From Proteles cristata cristata (Eukaryota > Chordata > Mammalia > Carnivora > Hyaenidae): a DNA stretch of 64,000 bases. Numbering within the stretch: the first letter of the stretch is position 1; each line of letters starts with the position of its first letter. Below are positions 22,481 to 34,520 of the stretch, in pieces. A program made the translations under genes and the position numbers. The notes under the pieces are model-generated. The model was not told where the DNA came from. It saw only the letters and a list, made by a program, of their open reading frames with translations, and searched no databases. Location of the stretch: assembly GCA_017311185.1 (NCBI GenBank), contig JAESUZ010005169.1, positions 1,614,501-1,678,500 of the forward strand, in the 5' to 3' direction.

Positions 22481-22680
22481 TGGGACACCTGAGTGATTCA
22501 GCTGGTTGAGCAGCTGACTGTCTTGGCTCAGGTGATGATCTCGTGGTTTGTGAGTTTGAGCCCCATATCAGGCTCTGCACTGTCAACCTGTTTGGGAATC
22601 TCTCTCTTCTTCTCTCTCTGGCCTCTCCAACTCATGCTTTCTTTCTCAAAATAAATAACTAAACGTTTCTTAAAGAAAAA
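22481..22680 (+). repeat. CAN-SINE, diverged
   Basis: Head 'tgggacacctgagtgattca', 'gtgatgatctcgtggtttgt', 'ggctctgcactgtcaacctg' with a deletion, CT-rich block and tail 'tcaaaataaataactaaacg'. It faces the reverse SINE at 22889 about 0.2 kb away. Confidence 0.9.
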
Positions 22681-22888
22681 AACTGGAAAGTCATTGTACA
22701 TTGTACATTGGAAAGCCAAGTACATTGGGCAAATGTATCAGTTGCCCAAAATGTACATTCAACCTAGTGCTCTACTCACAGAGGTGAGGAAACACTTGCC
22801 CAGATAATAATGAAATCAGCACAGCCTTCTCTTGTGCTCCTCTCATAGACAGGCCTATTTGGGGACACTTTCTTTGTTTCTTCAACTT

Positions 22889-23093
22889 TTTTTAAAGTTT
22901 ATTTATTTATTTTATGAGAGAGAGAGCAAACAGGGGAAGGGCAGAGTAAAAGGGAAGAGCAGAGAATCCCAAATAGGCTCCACACTGTCAGCCCAGAGCC
23001 CCATGTGGACCTTGAACCCATGAACTGTGAGATCGTGTTCTGAGCTGAAACCAAGAGTCAGATGCTCAACCAGCTGAGCCCCCCAGGTGCCCC
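22889..23093 (-). repeat. CAN-SINE, reverse, with diverged target duplication
   Basis: Tail 'aaagtttatttatttatttt', GA block, 'caggctccacactgtcagc'-like middle and head complement 'gagccccccaggtgcccc'. Flanks 'gtttcttcaactttt' (22876-22890) and 'gttcctttaactttt' (23095-23109) are probably the target duplication. Confidence 0.93.
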
Positions 23094-23354
23094 TGTTCCT
23101 TTAACTTTTTAAACATTATAATAGTCCAAAAATATAATGATCTAATGGACTTCCAGAAATTAAGCATTAAAATTAATAATTTGAATATTAAATCACATGC
23201 ACTTTTAATCAAGTTAATTTTTATAGAAATCACCTTTATACTCCCTTCTTCAATACATTTTCCACCTTTGCCTAGAGGACTTCCTATCCCAATGTATTCA
23301 TAAGTCATATGTTGTTTGCTTTAAGCTTTATATAAATATTCTCATTTCGTTCTT

Positions 23355-23469
23355 ACTATTCTGCAACTTTCTTTTTTCACCCAACATTAAAATTTTCAGA
23401 GTAAATCTGTATTTATACAATATATGTTCATTCATTTTTCAATATGTGAAAAAATATTTTTATTTGTTT
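23355..23469 (-). mobile_element. possible old LINE-1 scrap, reverse orientation
   Basis: 'ctgcaactttcttttttcac', 'cacccaacatt' and 'ttcattcatttttcaatatg' resemble the antisense LINE-1 3' region. The stretch is short and diverged, so the assignment is tentative. Confidence 0.35.
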
Positions 23470-23568
23470 TTTTTTTTTAATAATCTCTATGCCCAGTGTA
23501 GGGCCCAAACTCACAACCCCAAGATCAGGAGTCACATGCTCTTCTGACTGAGCCAGCCAGGTGCCACT
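23470..23568 (-). repeat. short CAN-SINE-related copy
   Basis: 'ttttttttaataatctctat', 'tagggcccaaactcacaacc' and head complement 'gagccagccaggtgcca'. It has the same compact layout as the copy at 20524-20629, with no CT-rich middle. Confidence 0.72.
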
Positions 23569-25185
23569 CAATAGGTGAAATTTTTAAATTCTTCTCCCAA
23601 TAACATTTTCAAGCTTTCGGTGTTGCAAAGACATTTACTTTTCTCAAGTCATGGAACCTGGAAGCACTATGCCAACGGTGTGTGATAACTCTTGATTTTC
23701 ATATCCTTTCTAGCCCTTTGTACAGTTGTGCTTCTAAAGGTCAGAGACTAAGTTGGTGCACAAAGTCAAGTCCATCCCAAATTATGATTGATAAAGCCTG
23801 TTTTTGGATCTTTTTCTTTTTTTTTTTTAATTTCTAAACATGTCTGCCTTTGCCCTGTATCAAATTCCATCTTAAATTTCATAATCATTGAGATAACTGA
23901 GTATGCATTTGGATTATGTGGTGATAGTTCTATTTTACTATTTTTGTCATCAGTATTTCTTACCTAGATCAGTGAATTCTAGGTCTTTTCTCTTTCTCCT
24001 AACCAGGTCTTTCTGTCTTTTTTTAAGAGTCATCTCCAAATTCCAAATAAGTAATATGTTTTCTTTTTGAGTCATCCTAATGGGTGATTAAGCTGTTTAT
24101 CAACATTTAACAATATTGCTTCTTGTTGACTTTTTTTGTTTGTGTGTTTTTGGTAGCCAAATGGTGACTTGAACACATGGTCCCTCACTAATTTGATAAA
24201 ATCTAAAGTCTTTTTTTGAGATCTTGATGAAATATGCTAAATTTGTCAGAATCTGACATCTTTTGAGATCTTGGTAACATATGCTAAGTATGTTCTGTTT
24301 TTATACACAGGTGGAGATCAACTCCTTGCTCTCAACTCCATGAAATAGTTTAGTTGAAGCTTTCACCTAAGTCCCACTGAGAGCAACGTATGATACAAGG
24401 AGCTGCCTCCAGTTCCTCCTTTTCTTTTACATCTTTATTCCTTCAAATTATTTTCTTCCTTTTCTCCTAGTAAAGGGGAGAAAGAAGGAAATTATTTTTC
24501 TACAAGCCATGTGCCAAAATTGATTATTACTTCTCATTTTCTGGTGATGTATAGGTGTATCATATCCACAGTCTTAAAAATTAGGAAAAAAAATCTCTTC
24601 CCAAGCCTAATTAAACTGTCACAGATAGTCTTCCATATTTCCATTCACATTGTTATAATGATCAGAATATGCGTATGAAAGATTGAGGGAAGAGATGGTT
24701 TCTCCTTTGTTAGTGAAATGTTCCCTGTTAGTTGCTGATGGCAGATTCATAATTATGTGACTGAGAGGATTAAAGGTTGGTGGATATTAGGGCCATATGA
24801 ACAGAAAGTAACTGCAATGGTGAAATAAACTAATGTCTGCTAAGCTTCATAACTGGTTCAGAACTGAAAAATCTAGTCAATAGACATCTGCTTGTTGCCA
24901 GTTGCCAAAGTGGACAGATTCCATCTTTTAACCAAAATACATCTAGTCAATATTATTTCAAAGCAGCCTGTCAATTAAGTAAAACAATACTGAAAAGACT
25001 ACATCAAATCTTTTGCTAGACTGAATTTACTTGAGTTCAATCAAAATATCCTTTCATTTTCTCTCTTATCACACACATGTTTATTGAGAGCTAAACTGTT
25101 AAATTCACACTCAGGAATGAACGAGGGCAGATGAGCTGCTGCACACACATAGCTTTTGTTCTAGAAGCTGGAGAGGTAATGTGGA
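23569..25185. other. unique sequence, no gene seen
   Basis: About 1.6 kb with no recognised gene or repeat. T-runs lie near 23812-23830. Confidence 0.45.
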
Positions 25186-25189
25186 ATAT

Positions 25190-25874
25190 TGAAGAGCCAA
25201 AAATTAAGTCCTCCATTAAGAGAAACCTCGGGCTGCACGTAGCCCCAGTCCTAGATAGACTAAACCTAAAACTTAACCAGCTTTTCCGCTTCTGGGCAAA
25301 TGCCTGCGCTACGGGAAGCCATTACCTAACCAGCTCTTTCTGCTTCTGTAACAATGCTTAAGCCTTGCTTCCCCGCCGCCGGATTGCCCAAGGGACTAGC
25401 TTCATGTTCCCTCCGTCACCCCACCTTGGCGGAAGCCAACCCGAAAAGGCCAGCGGATGCCCCCCACCTTGCTGAGGGAAGGGCCTGGAGAGAGAGATGT
25501 TAACCTGTTAGTCACCAAACAAGACTTCAAACTCGCTCTATGATAGGCTGAATTCAAAGGTACCCCAAATATTATAATTGGATCCCGCCAAAAACCTGAT
25601 GGCGGGAACCAATCAGATGCGGTATATGTTCACATTTTAATGTTAACCAATGGCAAACTTGTAACCATGGAAATCTCCTGTCCCTCCCCATGACTTGTTT
25701 ACTTCTGTCTATAAAAAGGCTGCAAAGGCTTTGTTCAGGGCCTCTTAGCGTCACTGGCAACGAGTGCGCGGAGGTCCGGGTTCGAACCTGCAAATAAACA
25801 ACCCTTGCCGCTTGGCTTTGACTCTGGTCTCTGGTGGTCTGATTTTGGGGGTCTTCCGATCTCTGGGCATTTCA
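25190..25874 (+). mobile_element. solo LTR of a class I (gammaretrovirus-like) ERV
   Basis: This 685-bp block starts 'tgaagagccaaaaatt' and ends 'tctgggcatttca' (TG...CA). It is flanked by the same 4 bp, 'atat', at 25186-25189 and 25875-25878. It has the order expected of an LTR: CCAAT-type motifs ('aaccaatcag', 'aaccaatggc'), a TATA box at 25710, 'aataaa' at 25793-25798, and a U5-like end ('ctggtctctggtggtctg'). The 4-bp duplication fits class I ERVs. No primer-binding site or internal sequence follows, so this is a solo LTR left by LTR-LTR recombination. It is much more GC-rich than its flanks. The frames at 25572-25793 and 25764-26000 are by-products. The LTR at 57360 is related. Confidence 0.85.
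25709..25717 (+). promoter_or_regulatory. LTR TATA box
   Basis: 'ctataaaaa' lies about 85 bp upstream of the AATAAA at 25793, with two CCAAT motifs upstream at about 25608 and 25648. This is a complete Pol II core promoter layout inherited from the ERV. Whether it is active cannot be told from sequence. Confidence 0.6.
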
Positions 25875-26039
25875 ATATCACCTGATCATTTGAAACTAAA
25901 GGTTGTACAATGGCTGTCTTTTAAAAATAGAGTAATTCTTAGATTAAGAAGAGTAATGCAGAATATATTAAAAGCATCTGTCAATATATTGTTTTGTTAG
26001 TCTCACCTTACATTGGCTGCAACACTTTATCCCCGTCGA

Positions 26040-26560
26040 CCCAAAGTTTGGGACCCACTCCAGCACCATCAACAGCGGATGGAAACCAGTTAGAAATACA
26101 GATATTTGATCCTCACCCCAAACCTACTATATCACAAATTTGGATTCCAGTGCAAGCTGAGGAGCAATCAGTGTATATCAAAGTCACCTGTAGGACTTAC
26201 TGCATTACAGACCATTGGACTTCATGTTCAGAGGTTCAGATTCAGTAGGACTACAGTGGTGTTTAATAATTTATATTTTTAACAAGTTTCTTGGTGATGC
26301 TGAGCTGGTGGTATGAGGCCCACACTTGAAGAACTACTAATCACTAGCTTATTAGATGTCCATCCTGGATGAACATTACATGAAAATTACCTGGAAGCAT
26401 CTAAAAACACCAGTGTTTGGATTCTACCCCAGAGCAATGAAAGCAGAATCTCTACATGTGCTCCCAGACTTCACCTTTAAAAAAATGAATTCCATGTAAT
26501 TCTGACATATATCCAAGGTTAAGGAAGCATGCTTTAAGAAAATCACTCCATCTTCCTGTG
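26040..26560. mobile_element. cluster of MER5-like (hAT-Charlie) non-autonomous DNA transposon relics
   Basis: Three adjacent segments look like MER5 relics. At 26060-26165, 'accagttagaaatacagat' and 'accccaaacctactatatca'. At 26175-26345, 'gttcagattcagtaggacta', 'aacaagtttcttggtgatgc' and 'cacacttgaagaacta'. At 26365-26560, 'gaaaattacctggaagcatc', 'ggattctaccccag' and 'gcagaatctcta'. All are old and diverged. They could be separate insertions or one longer Charlie element. Confidence 0.6.
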
Positions 26561-28852
26561 CTACCCTTTAGCACACAAGTAGAATGCTATCTTTCCTCCT
26601 AAAAGCCACTGGGAATTTGAAGTAGAACTTATTTTAAGCTGTTTCTACATAATGCTCCCCCCAAAGCAATAGTAAAATGAAAAAAAAATCAATGAAACAT
26701 ATTATCTAGTATTTTCTAGGTCAAAATAATATATTAAAACCCTAGGTATTCTGTAGAATTCAACTTAATAAGCAACTCTCAACTATATTGAAACTTTTTC
26801 CACCTGGGACATATGTGTAAATACAACTCTAACAGTTTTCATTTTTTAGGAAGACATGAATATGGTTTGTGCCATAAACCTTAATCACAGTCTTAGATCC
26901 TGGATTGTGGTAGAACAGAAATGAAAAAATATTTACTTTATTAATGTACTGAAATAAATGATAAATCCCTTACCTGGCACTGAGGCCATTACTAGTCAAG
27001 ATGAAGTCTGTAACCTGTTCTTGGAGTTAAGAACAACTGGCAATTTATCTAGGGGAGGTAATTCTTGCTGTGCCTGAGAAAATGAGGCCGCTCTTCTCAG
27101 GATCTTCTGTTCTGCAGGGAGCCAGTGGGCCTTGGGGGTCTCTTTGTTTACTATCTTATTCCTTTTGCATTACAATAAGCATCAGGCCTGTAAGTTATTC
27201 TTTTCCCCAGACTAGTCTCCTGTGGCTTTAAAGCCCTCCAAATGCCACAAGTTCTCAATACCCCCACCACTCAACTCCCCTGCAGAATTTTTAAGTGACA
27301 AGAAGCTGGAAAAATACAGATGGCATAATTATATATTTTGCAGTTGATTAATCACCACAAAACATTAATCACATTTTGTATAACAATACATAATCAAATT
27401 CTTTATAGTAGAAATTAAGTTTCTTTCTGATAGAGAATGGATTCCTTTAGGATATTGACAGGGGTTTTCAGCATCTGTTTGGCTCCCATTCCACATCTGC
27501 ATTTGATTTTTATCTGCTTTAGGGCTTAGTAAAGTGTGGCTTAAAGGTTGTTTTATGACTATAAATGTATGTGATAATCGAAGAATTTGTTGAAAGGAAA
27601 ATATTTGCACAAGTTAGATACTATAAATATATTTTTTCCAGGCCATAACATGTTTCTTTAGTGAAAACCATGGGATTTTGTTTTCCTAAAGAGTAATCTC
27701 ACTGAAATCAAATATAAATTATGCACGCTTTTTGTTTCTTGAACGCTACTGAGATAAATTCTTAATCTTGTAATTAGCTTTATATTATTATGAGACAAAA
27801 TCCATGTGTAACTTTTAGAAATATTGTTTTTATAATATAAGTGCCTAATTTCTTGATTATTATAAAATAATTGTACAGATTATATATTATCAATTTGTGT
27901 GTGCATTTTGGTGTTTATAACCATTTGCCAAATAACTATAAGTGTATACACATCACATAGTATACATAAGCATTTACAAACTTAAAGTTGCCACATTCCT
28001 TTACTATTTGGAAATTTTAAACTGAAATTATCATACCTTTTAGTAATTTCTGTCACTCAAAAATGGTTATGTATATCCATCTGTATTTATATCTTTCTTA
28101 TGTATCCAGAAAAAAATTATAGAACAAAGATGTACATCCTCTGCTTTCAAGTGTTTAATCAAAACATAAACATATGAGACAAGGAAATTTTCCAAAACAA
28201 CATAATATAATAATTTCATATGTACTTACTAAGTGTGTGTGTATGTGTGTGTGTGATGCTACTTTTGTTGCACTGTTATTACATGGCTAGCCTTTAGAAC
28301 TCAAATAGAAATTAACATGATCATGTTATTCTAGCCTAATATGGAAACTCATACACATTTGTTACAGCGTAGGTACACATGTGTGAATATTAATTTATCT
28401 CTATAAGTGCTACCAAAGAAAAAATATAAGAAAACATAAATTTAGGTTGTATTATTTGGATTAGAGAGAAGAATCATGCCATGTATTCTGATTATTGGAA
28501 ATTCAAGTAAAGTCTGCTAATAATTGGGAAGAATAATCCCATGGGAAGAAAGGGGTAGAAGAGAAAAGATGAAATTCATATAGACAGAATGAGAAGATAA
28601 ACCTTTCCCAAGCAGAGGAGACATGTTGAAGAATGGTTTAAAAAAGAATGGTTATACATTTTTCTAATACATGACATTTGTCTCAATTTTATTTAAAATT
28701 ACCTTAACCACTGAAACTTGTTTACCAAGTGCTGCCCCTGGAATGGTTAATACTACATGTCAATTTTCATTCCCTGGATTTGGGTTTCCTGGGAGTGTGT
28801 TATCTATGAAAGGCTATTGGAGAAACTGGCATGTTCCCTTCCTTACCTGCAG
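26561..28852. other. unique AT-rich sequence
   Basis: About 2.3 kb with no recognised gene or repeat except an interrupted (TG)n at 28233-28255. The 81-codon minus frame at 27365-27610 has no domain I recognise. Confidence 0.5.
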
Positions 28853-29002
28853 GTACATTTGGCCTCCCAGACCCCACAAGCCTACAGCCTGCATTTCCGA
28901 GAGGCCACTGCAGAGACTTCCACAGCACCTCTGTCTAATGACATGGGCACCAGATTCCACCCTTATTTCACATTCAGCCAGTACAGCTCTGCACACAGAA
29001 AG
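28853..29002 (+). other. candidate coding exon (unproven), 150 bp
   Basis: A pyrimidine-containing stretch ending 'cttacctgcag' precedes position 28853 and 'aaag|gtaagc' follows 29002, good matches to splice acceptor and donor sites. The 150 bp between them are open in one plus frame, giving exactly 50 codons (phase 0). The peptide is mixed in composition with aromatic residues near the end (RFHPYFTFSQY). The frame stays open on both sides (28757-29131), which weakens the case. I do not recognise the protein. It may equally be a chance frame with splice-like ends. Confidence 0.22.
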
Positions 29003-29479
29003 GTAAGCAGTGCAGGCTTGATAAGCTTGCCTTTTGAACAAATAATTTGTCAGTCTGTGTTGGGAACTGGGATGTTACTAGTTCTGAGAAGCACTTTTAG
29101 TGCTGTGAAAAGTGGTATACAAATAAAATGATTGATGTCCTGTCAATAGGAACTTCAGGAAAAGGATCAAACAGAGCAGTTTCTTTTGAAGTAGGGATGG
29201 ATGTGGGGGGAAAGGTGTTAGATTTTACTTTTCTATCTATCATAAACCCCAAAGCATCATTCCAATAAGAAAAGAACCTGGTATCTGAACAAGGCAGAAC
29301 ACAATTTCTTAGCAGTAGACACATCCCAGTGAAAAACACAAAAGCTGGATTTGTAAAAATCCATTCATAAGGATTTTATTGTAAATTTTTCCCATCACTG
29401 GAATGATATTGGCCGGAACGCTTACATATCTTCAAGCTTTTTTCTTTTTGCCTCCATTTTTCATAGGCTTTTAAACTTT
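29003..29479. other. unassigned, possible ancient SINE tail
   Basis: 'gtgctgtgaaaagtggtata' followed by 'caaataaaatg' (29100-29130) is reminiscent of the 3' ends of ancient CR1-related SINEs. I see nothing else. Confidence 0.3.
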
Positions 29480-30920
29480 CCTTTAAAATGGCTAGATTAC
29501 TATTTCTACAAACATTTGGATGTGAAAATATCAATAAGATAATTTAAGAAATTGCTGGTATAAAATAAATATATGCAGTAAATGCCATTTCTATAGAATA
29601 GGTATATTAAAAATGTAAACTAGAAAAAAAATATGACCAAAACTGAAAATAATTAAAGATGATTCTTTTAAAAAAATACAGAATTTATAAGCCCCTTATG
29701 AAAAAATATATATAGATCTTTATTAGAAGACATTAGAGAATGTTTAAATAAATGGAGTCATGTACAATGCTTATAGATAAGAAGATTCCATTGTTGAAAA
29801 AAATGTGATTTCCCCCAAATATATTATAGCTTCAACACAATTACAATAAAGATCCTGACAGGGCTTTTTGTTTTTTTAATGGTAAGTTGATTCTAAAGCA
29901 TATATGCAAGAGCAAAGTACAAGAATAAACAATAAACAGTACATTCCAAATATCAAGAATGGTCAAGATATTACCAAATATCAAGAGTTATTGTAAAGTT
30001 ATAGTAATTAGTCTAGGGGGACAATGGAAGTGAGACAATGAGGAGAGAAAAACACTATAAAGTTAGAAACAGATCCAGGTCTTCGGGGAAGTTGGTTAAT
30101 GAGCAGGTATCCTGTTGTAGTTGGGGGAAAATATCTTCAATAAATTTTTTCACAATAAGCGCTTGTTCATAAAAAATATATATTTGAATCTCTACATCAC
30201 ACTAATTATTGGAATCATTGAGCTCGGTTAAAAAAGTCAATGTAAATGTCTAAATTATAAAGACAAAATTACAAAATAATATAAAAATATATTGTAAAGA
30301 CCTTGGCATAAAAATAATTTCTTAAAGAAGACTTAATAAATGCAACCAATGAAAGATAAATAAATATGAATACATGAAAATTAACATTTCAATTCACCAA
30401 AAGTCTGTTAAGCAAGTAAAGACATACTGCATACTGAAGGAAGATATTTTATACACATATAACTAATGAAGATTAGATCTAGAATATGTAAAGAACTTCT
30501 TTTAATAAGAAGATGATTTTAGGAGTTTTTGTTTGCTTGCTTGTTTGTTTAGAGAGGAAGATTTTTTGCAACATACACACTCTATGACCAACTAATTGGC
30601 ATTTCTCAGAAGTGGAAGGAGAGATATTACATAATCATATGAAGAGACCCTCAGTTTGTCAATAATCAGCACAGTGAAATGTGAAATCTCTGTGGAGGTG
30701 TGTTATATGCCCAACACACTGTTAGAAAATGAGAACTCAGGCAACTGATTTTTTTTACATATTGCTGGTGGGAGTGCATACAAATATTTGACTTTGACAA
30801 ATATTTGGCATTTTCTATTAAAAGAGATGATTCTCACACTTTGAGACCTAGCCATGCCATTCTTAGTTATGTATCCTAGAGAAATTCTTAACCATGTGCT
30901 CTTATATATATATATCAGAT
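29480..30920 (+). mobile_element. old LINE-1 (ORF2 3' half to 3' UTR), heavily degraded
   Basis: Plus-strand A-rich sequence has LINE-1 landmarks in order. Near 29830-29850 is 'caacacaattacaataaaga', at 30475 'tagatctagaatatgtaaag', at 30770 'ttgctggtgggagtgcatac', and at 30840-30890 'tagccatgccattcttagtt' and 'gtatcctagagaaattctta'. A (TTTG/CTTG)n run lies at about 30527-30550. Frames are destroyed throughout. Confidence 0.62.
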
Positions 30921-32789
30921 CTGTGTGTACTAAGCCCCAAAAATGTTTGACCTTTCCACAAAGAAAATGATAACTACATTGTCCTACATGCATACAATTT
31001 ACTTCTCTAAAACAGTGAATGTAAATGAACCACAGCTATGGTACTGTCTTATAATAGATAGAACATCTGTATCCATATCTACAACTACCAAACTAGTTTA
31101 CAGACTTATCTATCCATTTATATCACATGAATATATTTTGGTGCACATGTTTCTCTTTCTGTGTAAGTTACCATGTTGTTTAGATATGAACTTCAAACTG
31201 AGACTTTCCCTTGTCTACTACTTTAATGTTGCAAAATTAGAGTAGGACAAGTCCTTGGCTATCAGCTCTCTGAACCTCAGCACAGTGCAAGTATCTTCCA
31301 CAATATCCCTGGCTTCTTCTGGTTACCTCCATTTCAGTTTGTCCTGTACATTCAAAACCTCACAGGATATATTTTTCTAATTGTGAGATAGCTCTGTTGC
31401 TAATGAACAGGAGATGCAGCTTTATAATATCCATTCCTTATATCTTTGTATGTCCAATGTGACTTCATTTTCTTAGTGCTTAATCTACTTCTTCTTTAAA
31501 TCATTTATGTATGTGAGATTGGCTGCTTGGTCCTCCATAATCTGAATCATCTTTGTCCTATTTTGAAATCTCTCTAGTTGTCTTTCTTAAACAGGTTGCC
31601 CAAATCTAGGTCCAAAATGTCATAAGACAGCTGAGCAGCTCAAAAACCAATGGCAGTATTTGGCAAGGTCTTTGATCTGAATGATATAGGTCACTCTCTC
31701 CTATCCGTCATATACATTCGTCTACTCATTCATGCTGTTTTCTCACAGACAGTTACCAGGAGATAGACTCCGAGCCAGAAATTTGTTTACAGAAAGCTTA
31801 TCACATCGCATCTTTAGGAGCAACAATTTTAAGGGAGTGAGGGAAGCAGAATTGAGCTGACGGAGAAGTTAAGCCCTAATATGATTTCAACAGAGACTTC
31901 AGCCAACCTCATGGAGAGTTCTGCGACTGAGGCAATTCTTCAGAGGTGTCTTGATTCAAGGTGCACAGACAAGCCTCTGTACTCTGACACTGAGTAGTCA
32001 TTGAATGTGTGCTGACCCTAGGGATAAGTGCTAACCTTGAAAGTTAGACTCCCTTCATTGCAGGGTAACTTCAGAGAAGAAAATACTTCTGGGAGTCAGG
32101 AAAATGAGACACAGGTCCTGAAAGAGGATCTGGCACACCACTGCATTCATTTGCTATATATTTTTTTCTCTTACATATAATAATACATAGAAAAGAAATA
32201 CAAACAAAGAATAAACATATTTAGGAAATTTTGAAGTCAAAACCAGTGTAGAGATAACTTTCTGTAAATGTATGCATTATTCCATGATATGTATAAAACA
32301 TACTGTCTTGAAGAATTTTCTTGTAAACACAGCTCTCAAAGTCAAATCCAGTTTCTCTTTGTTTTGCTTTATTTGAAAGGAACACATTATCCTGGAATGA
32401 ATTTATGTGAATGTATCATGGGGATGGGAGAGACAGGAAAAGGAATGCTACTGGTCTCAAGAGAAAAGATATACTTACTTGATGTGACATACTTAAAGTC
32501 TTGCTTTAATGGATTTGAAAATTTGTTGCTCATTTGAAAATAATAATTAACTACCTGAATCTCAGAAATAAAATGATATGAGAACTATTGTGAAAAACAG
32601 CAAGGAACATTCTAGATCCCTCTCTTACACATCTTTAAGCTAACTCTTATACAGCTTTAGGGCTCTGCAATTCAATATTTCCAGGAATTAGTTCTTAACC
32701 CAACACCAAAAAAAACATCTCATATCACCTCTAAGTATTCCTGAAGCATCATGAAAACCATTATCCCACATTTTTGGAAATGTGTTTCT
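30921..32789. other. unassigned sequence, no gene seen
   Basis: About 1.9 kb. Frames at 30943-31245 and 32268-32537 (plus) have no recognised domain. The segment around 31745-32110 is more GC-rich and could be an old LTR or DNA transposon, but I cannot name it. Confidence 0.4.
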
Positions 32790-33999
32790 GTTTCTCTTCG
32801 AATTCCTAAAAGATAAGGAGTGTGTCTTTTTCAAATAAGTAATTACAGCATGTATCACAGTTTCAGACATAGCATAAGTAATCAGCAAATATTTATTGAG
32901 ATGGATAGATGAATTCCTTGAATTCCAAATTCCTAAATCCAAATGCCTATTTATTTTTCTACTTGGATGTCTTACAGGCATTTTAAATTTAACATGCCCC
33001 AAACTTATTTCCAAATATCGTCCTTTACTCCAAACCTGTTTTTCCCATAGACTTTAGTCAGTCTCTGTAACTGGAAATTCCATGCTCCTAATGGATCAGG
33101 TCAAAAATCCAAAAGTTATCTGAAGTGCTTTCTTTTTTCACATTGTACATTTATGTCACCAACAAATTCCATTAGCTGTAACTTCAAAATATATCTAGAA
33201 TCTGACTGCTTCTCCTAACCTATACTGCTAATATCCTAATCCAAATCAGTGACTCCTAGTAAGCAGTAAAACCTTGGTTTGTGAGCATAATTCATTCTAG
33301 AAACATGCTTGTAATCCAAAGCACTTGAATATCAAAGCGAATTTCAAGAACCATTGGCTTTGTTGTGATCATGTGACATTTGGCATCACATACTACTTGT
33401 ATTGTCAAGACGTTGCTTGTTGATCAAGTTAACATTTATTAGAAATGGTTGCTTGTCTCGTGGAACACTCACAGAACAAGTTACTCACAATCCAAAGTTT
33501 TGCTTGTATTTCATGCTTCCTATCTTGATCTCCTTACTTCTACTTGATCCTGCCTCCCTGCAGTGTATATCCAGTGTGATAGCCTGAATGATTTTTGTAA
33601 AATAAGAGTCAGATCACCTCACTCCTATTTAAAACTTCCAATGTACTTCGCATTTTTATCACCATGAAAACTTCTTCATTTCCTCCGTGTTTTGCTCAAG
33701 CTTCATGTTCTACTCAAGGTCTTCCTTTATTAGTATAAATATCATGACAATCCTCTTTCACATGAAACCTACTCATCTTTGCCCTATATTTTCTACCCAG
33801 CACTTATCATTCTCTTAAATGTTATCATGTCTCTTGGTTTTATCTTTGTCTCTATATCTGGACTGCAGCATTAATAAGAGCAGAGATTTTGCCCTTGTGT
33901 TTACTCCATTCCTCATGCCTTAAAAAAAAAAAAAAGCCTGACATATAATACGTGCTCACTAAATGTTTACTGAATGAATGAGTGAATATATGGGTGAAT
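32790..33999 (+). mobile_element. LINE-2 3' region, interrupted by a TA-flanked MITE
   Basis: Ordered LINE-2 features are 'ctacttggatgtcttacagg', 'aatttaacatgccccaaact', 'ttcaaaatatatctagaatc' and 'cctaatccaaatcagtgact'. After the insertion come 'gtgtgatagcctgaatgatt', 'cttccaatgtacttcgcatt', 'cagcacttatcattctc', 'gacatataatacgtgctc' and the terminal 'aatgaatgagtgaa'. An A14 run sits at about 33922-33935 within the 3' end. A separate LINE-2 or MIR tail may account for 32790-32915. No coding frame remains. Confidence 0.75.
33262..33506. mobile_element. TA-flanked non-autonomous Tc1/mariner-like transposon (MITE)
   Basis: The left end reads 'cagtaaaaccttggtttgtg' from 33264. The right end, reverse-complemented, reads 'caagcaaaactttggattgt'. 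These form imperfect terminal inverted repeats of about 22 bp. A 'ta' dinucleotide borders each side (33260-33261 and 33507-33508), the Tc1/mariner target signature. LINE-2 sequence resumes on both sides, so this is a clean insertion. At 245 bp with no frame, it is non-autonomous. The family name is unknown to me. Confidence 0.68.
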
Positions 34000-34059
34000 G
34001 AGTAGATGCATAGAGAAAATTAACTATCCAACAAATGTAAAATGCCAATTATGAGCCAA

Positions 34060-34520
34060 TATCTCTAGAAACAATAGACTGAAAACAAGGAAATATCACT
34101 CTCTTAATGGAGCTTAAATTCTAACTGCCGAGGACAAGTAATAAATAAGTGAATTCACACAGGAATAAGTAAGTGAATTTATTCACAAGTGAATAAAACA
34201 AGTTACTTATAGGTAGTAGTAAGCATTATCTATATTATGAAGGGAAGAAGCACAGTGATCTAAAAGAGATTAACTAGAATAGTTGTTGACTAAGTTAAAG
34301 GGGGTCCTCAGGGAAGTCCTTTGTACAGTAGTGACATTTAAGTCCCCAAATTGGAAGGATAGCAGGAAGAGCATTCCCACACAAGAGAAAGGCAAAGATA
34401 AGGACAATGATGCCTAGGAAGAAGCAAGCTGAAGAAGCAAGATGTCCAAAATGCCTGGATGTAATAAGGGACATGCCTTCAAAGGATTTGAGAAAAATGG
34501 GGAGGTCAGAGGATTTGCAG
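34060..34520 (-). mobile_element. LINE-2 3' region, reverse orientation
   Basis: Antisense LINE-2 landmarks are 'taatggagcttaaattctaa', 'gtcctcagggaagtccttt', 'agtgacatttaagtcc', 'gcaggaagagcattcccaca' and 'gaagaagcaagctgaagaag'. It lies tail-to-tail with the plus-strand LINE-2 ending at 33999. The minus frame at 34295-34549 is a translation of this relic, not a gene. Confidence 0.6.

Noticed and set aside
25572..26248. Frames around the LTR at 25.2 kb as gene candidates
   Set aside because: They start in LTR U3/R/U5 or MER5 relics and change phase without introns.
28814..29041. 75-codon Cys-rich minus frame opposite the candidate exon
   Set aside because: It is the complement of the plus-strand candidate with no independent splice borders.
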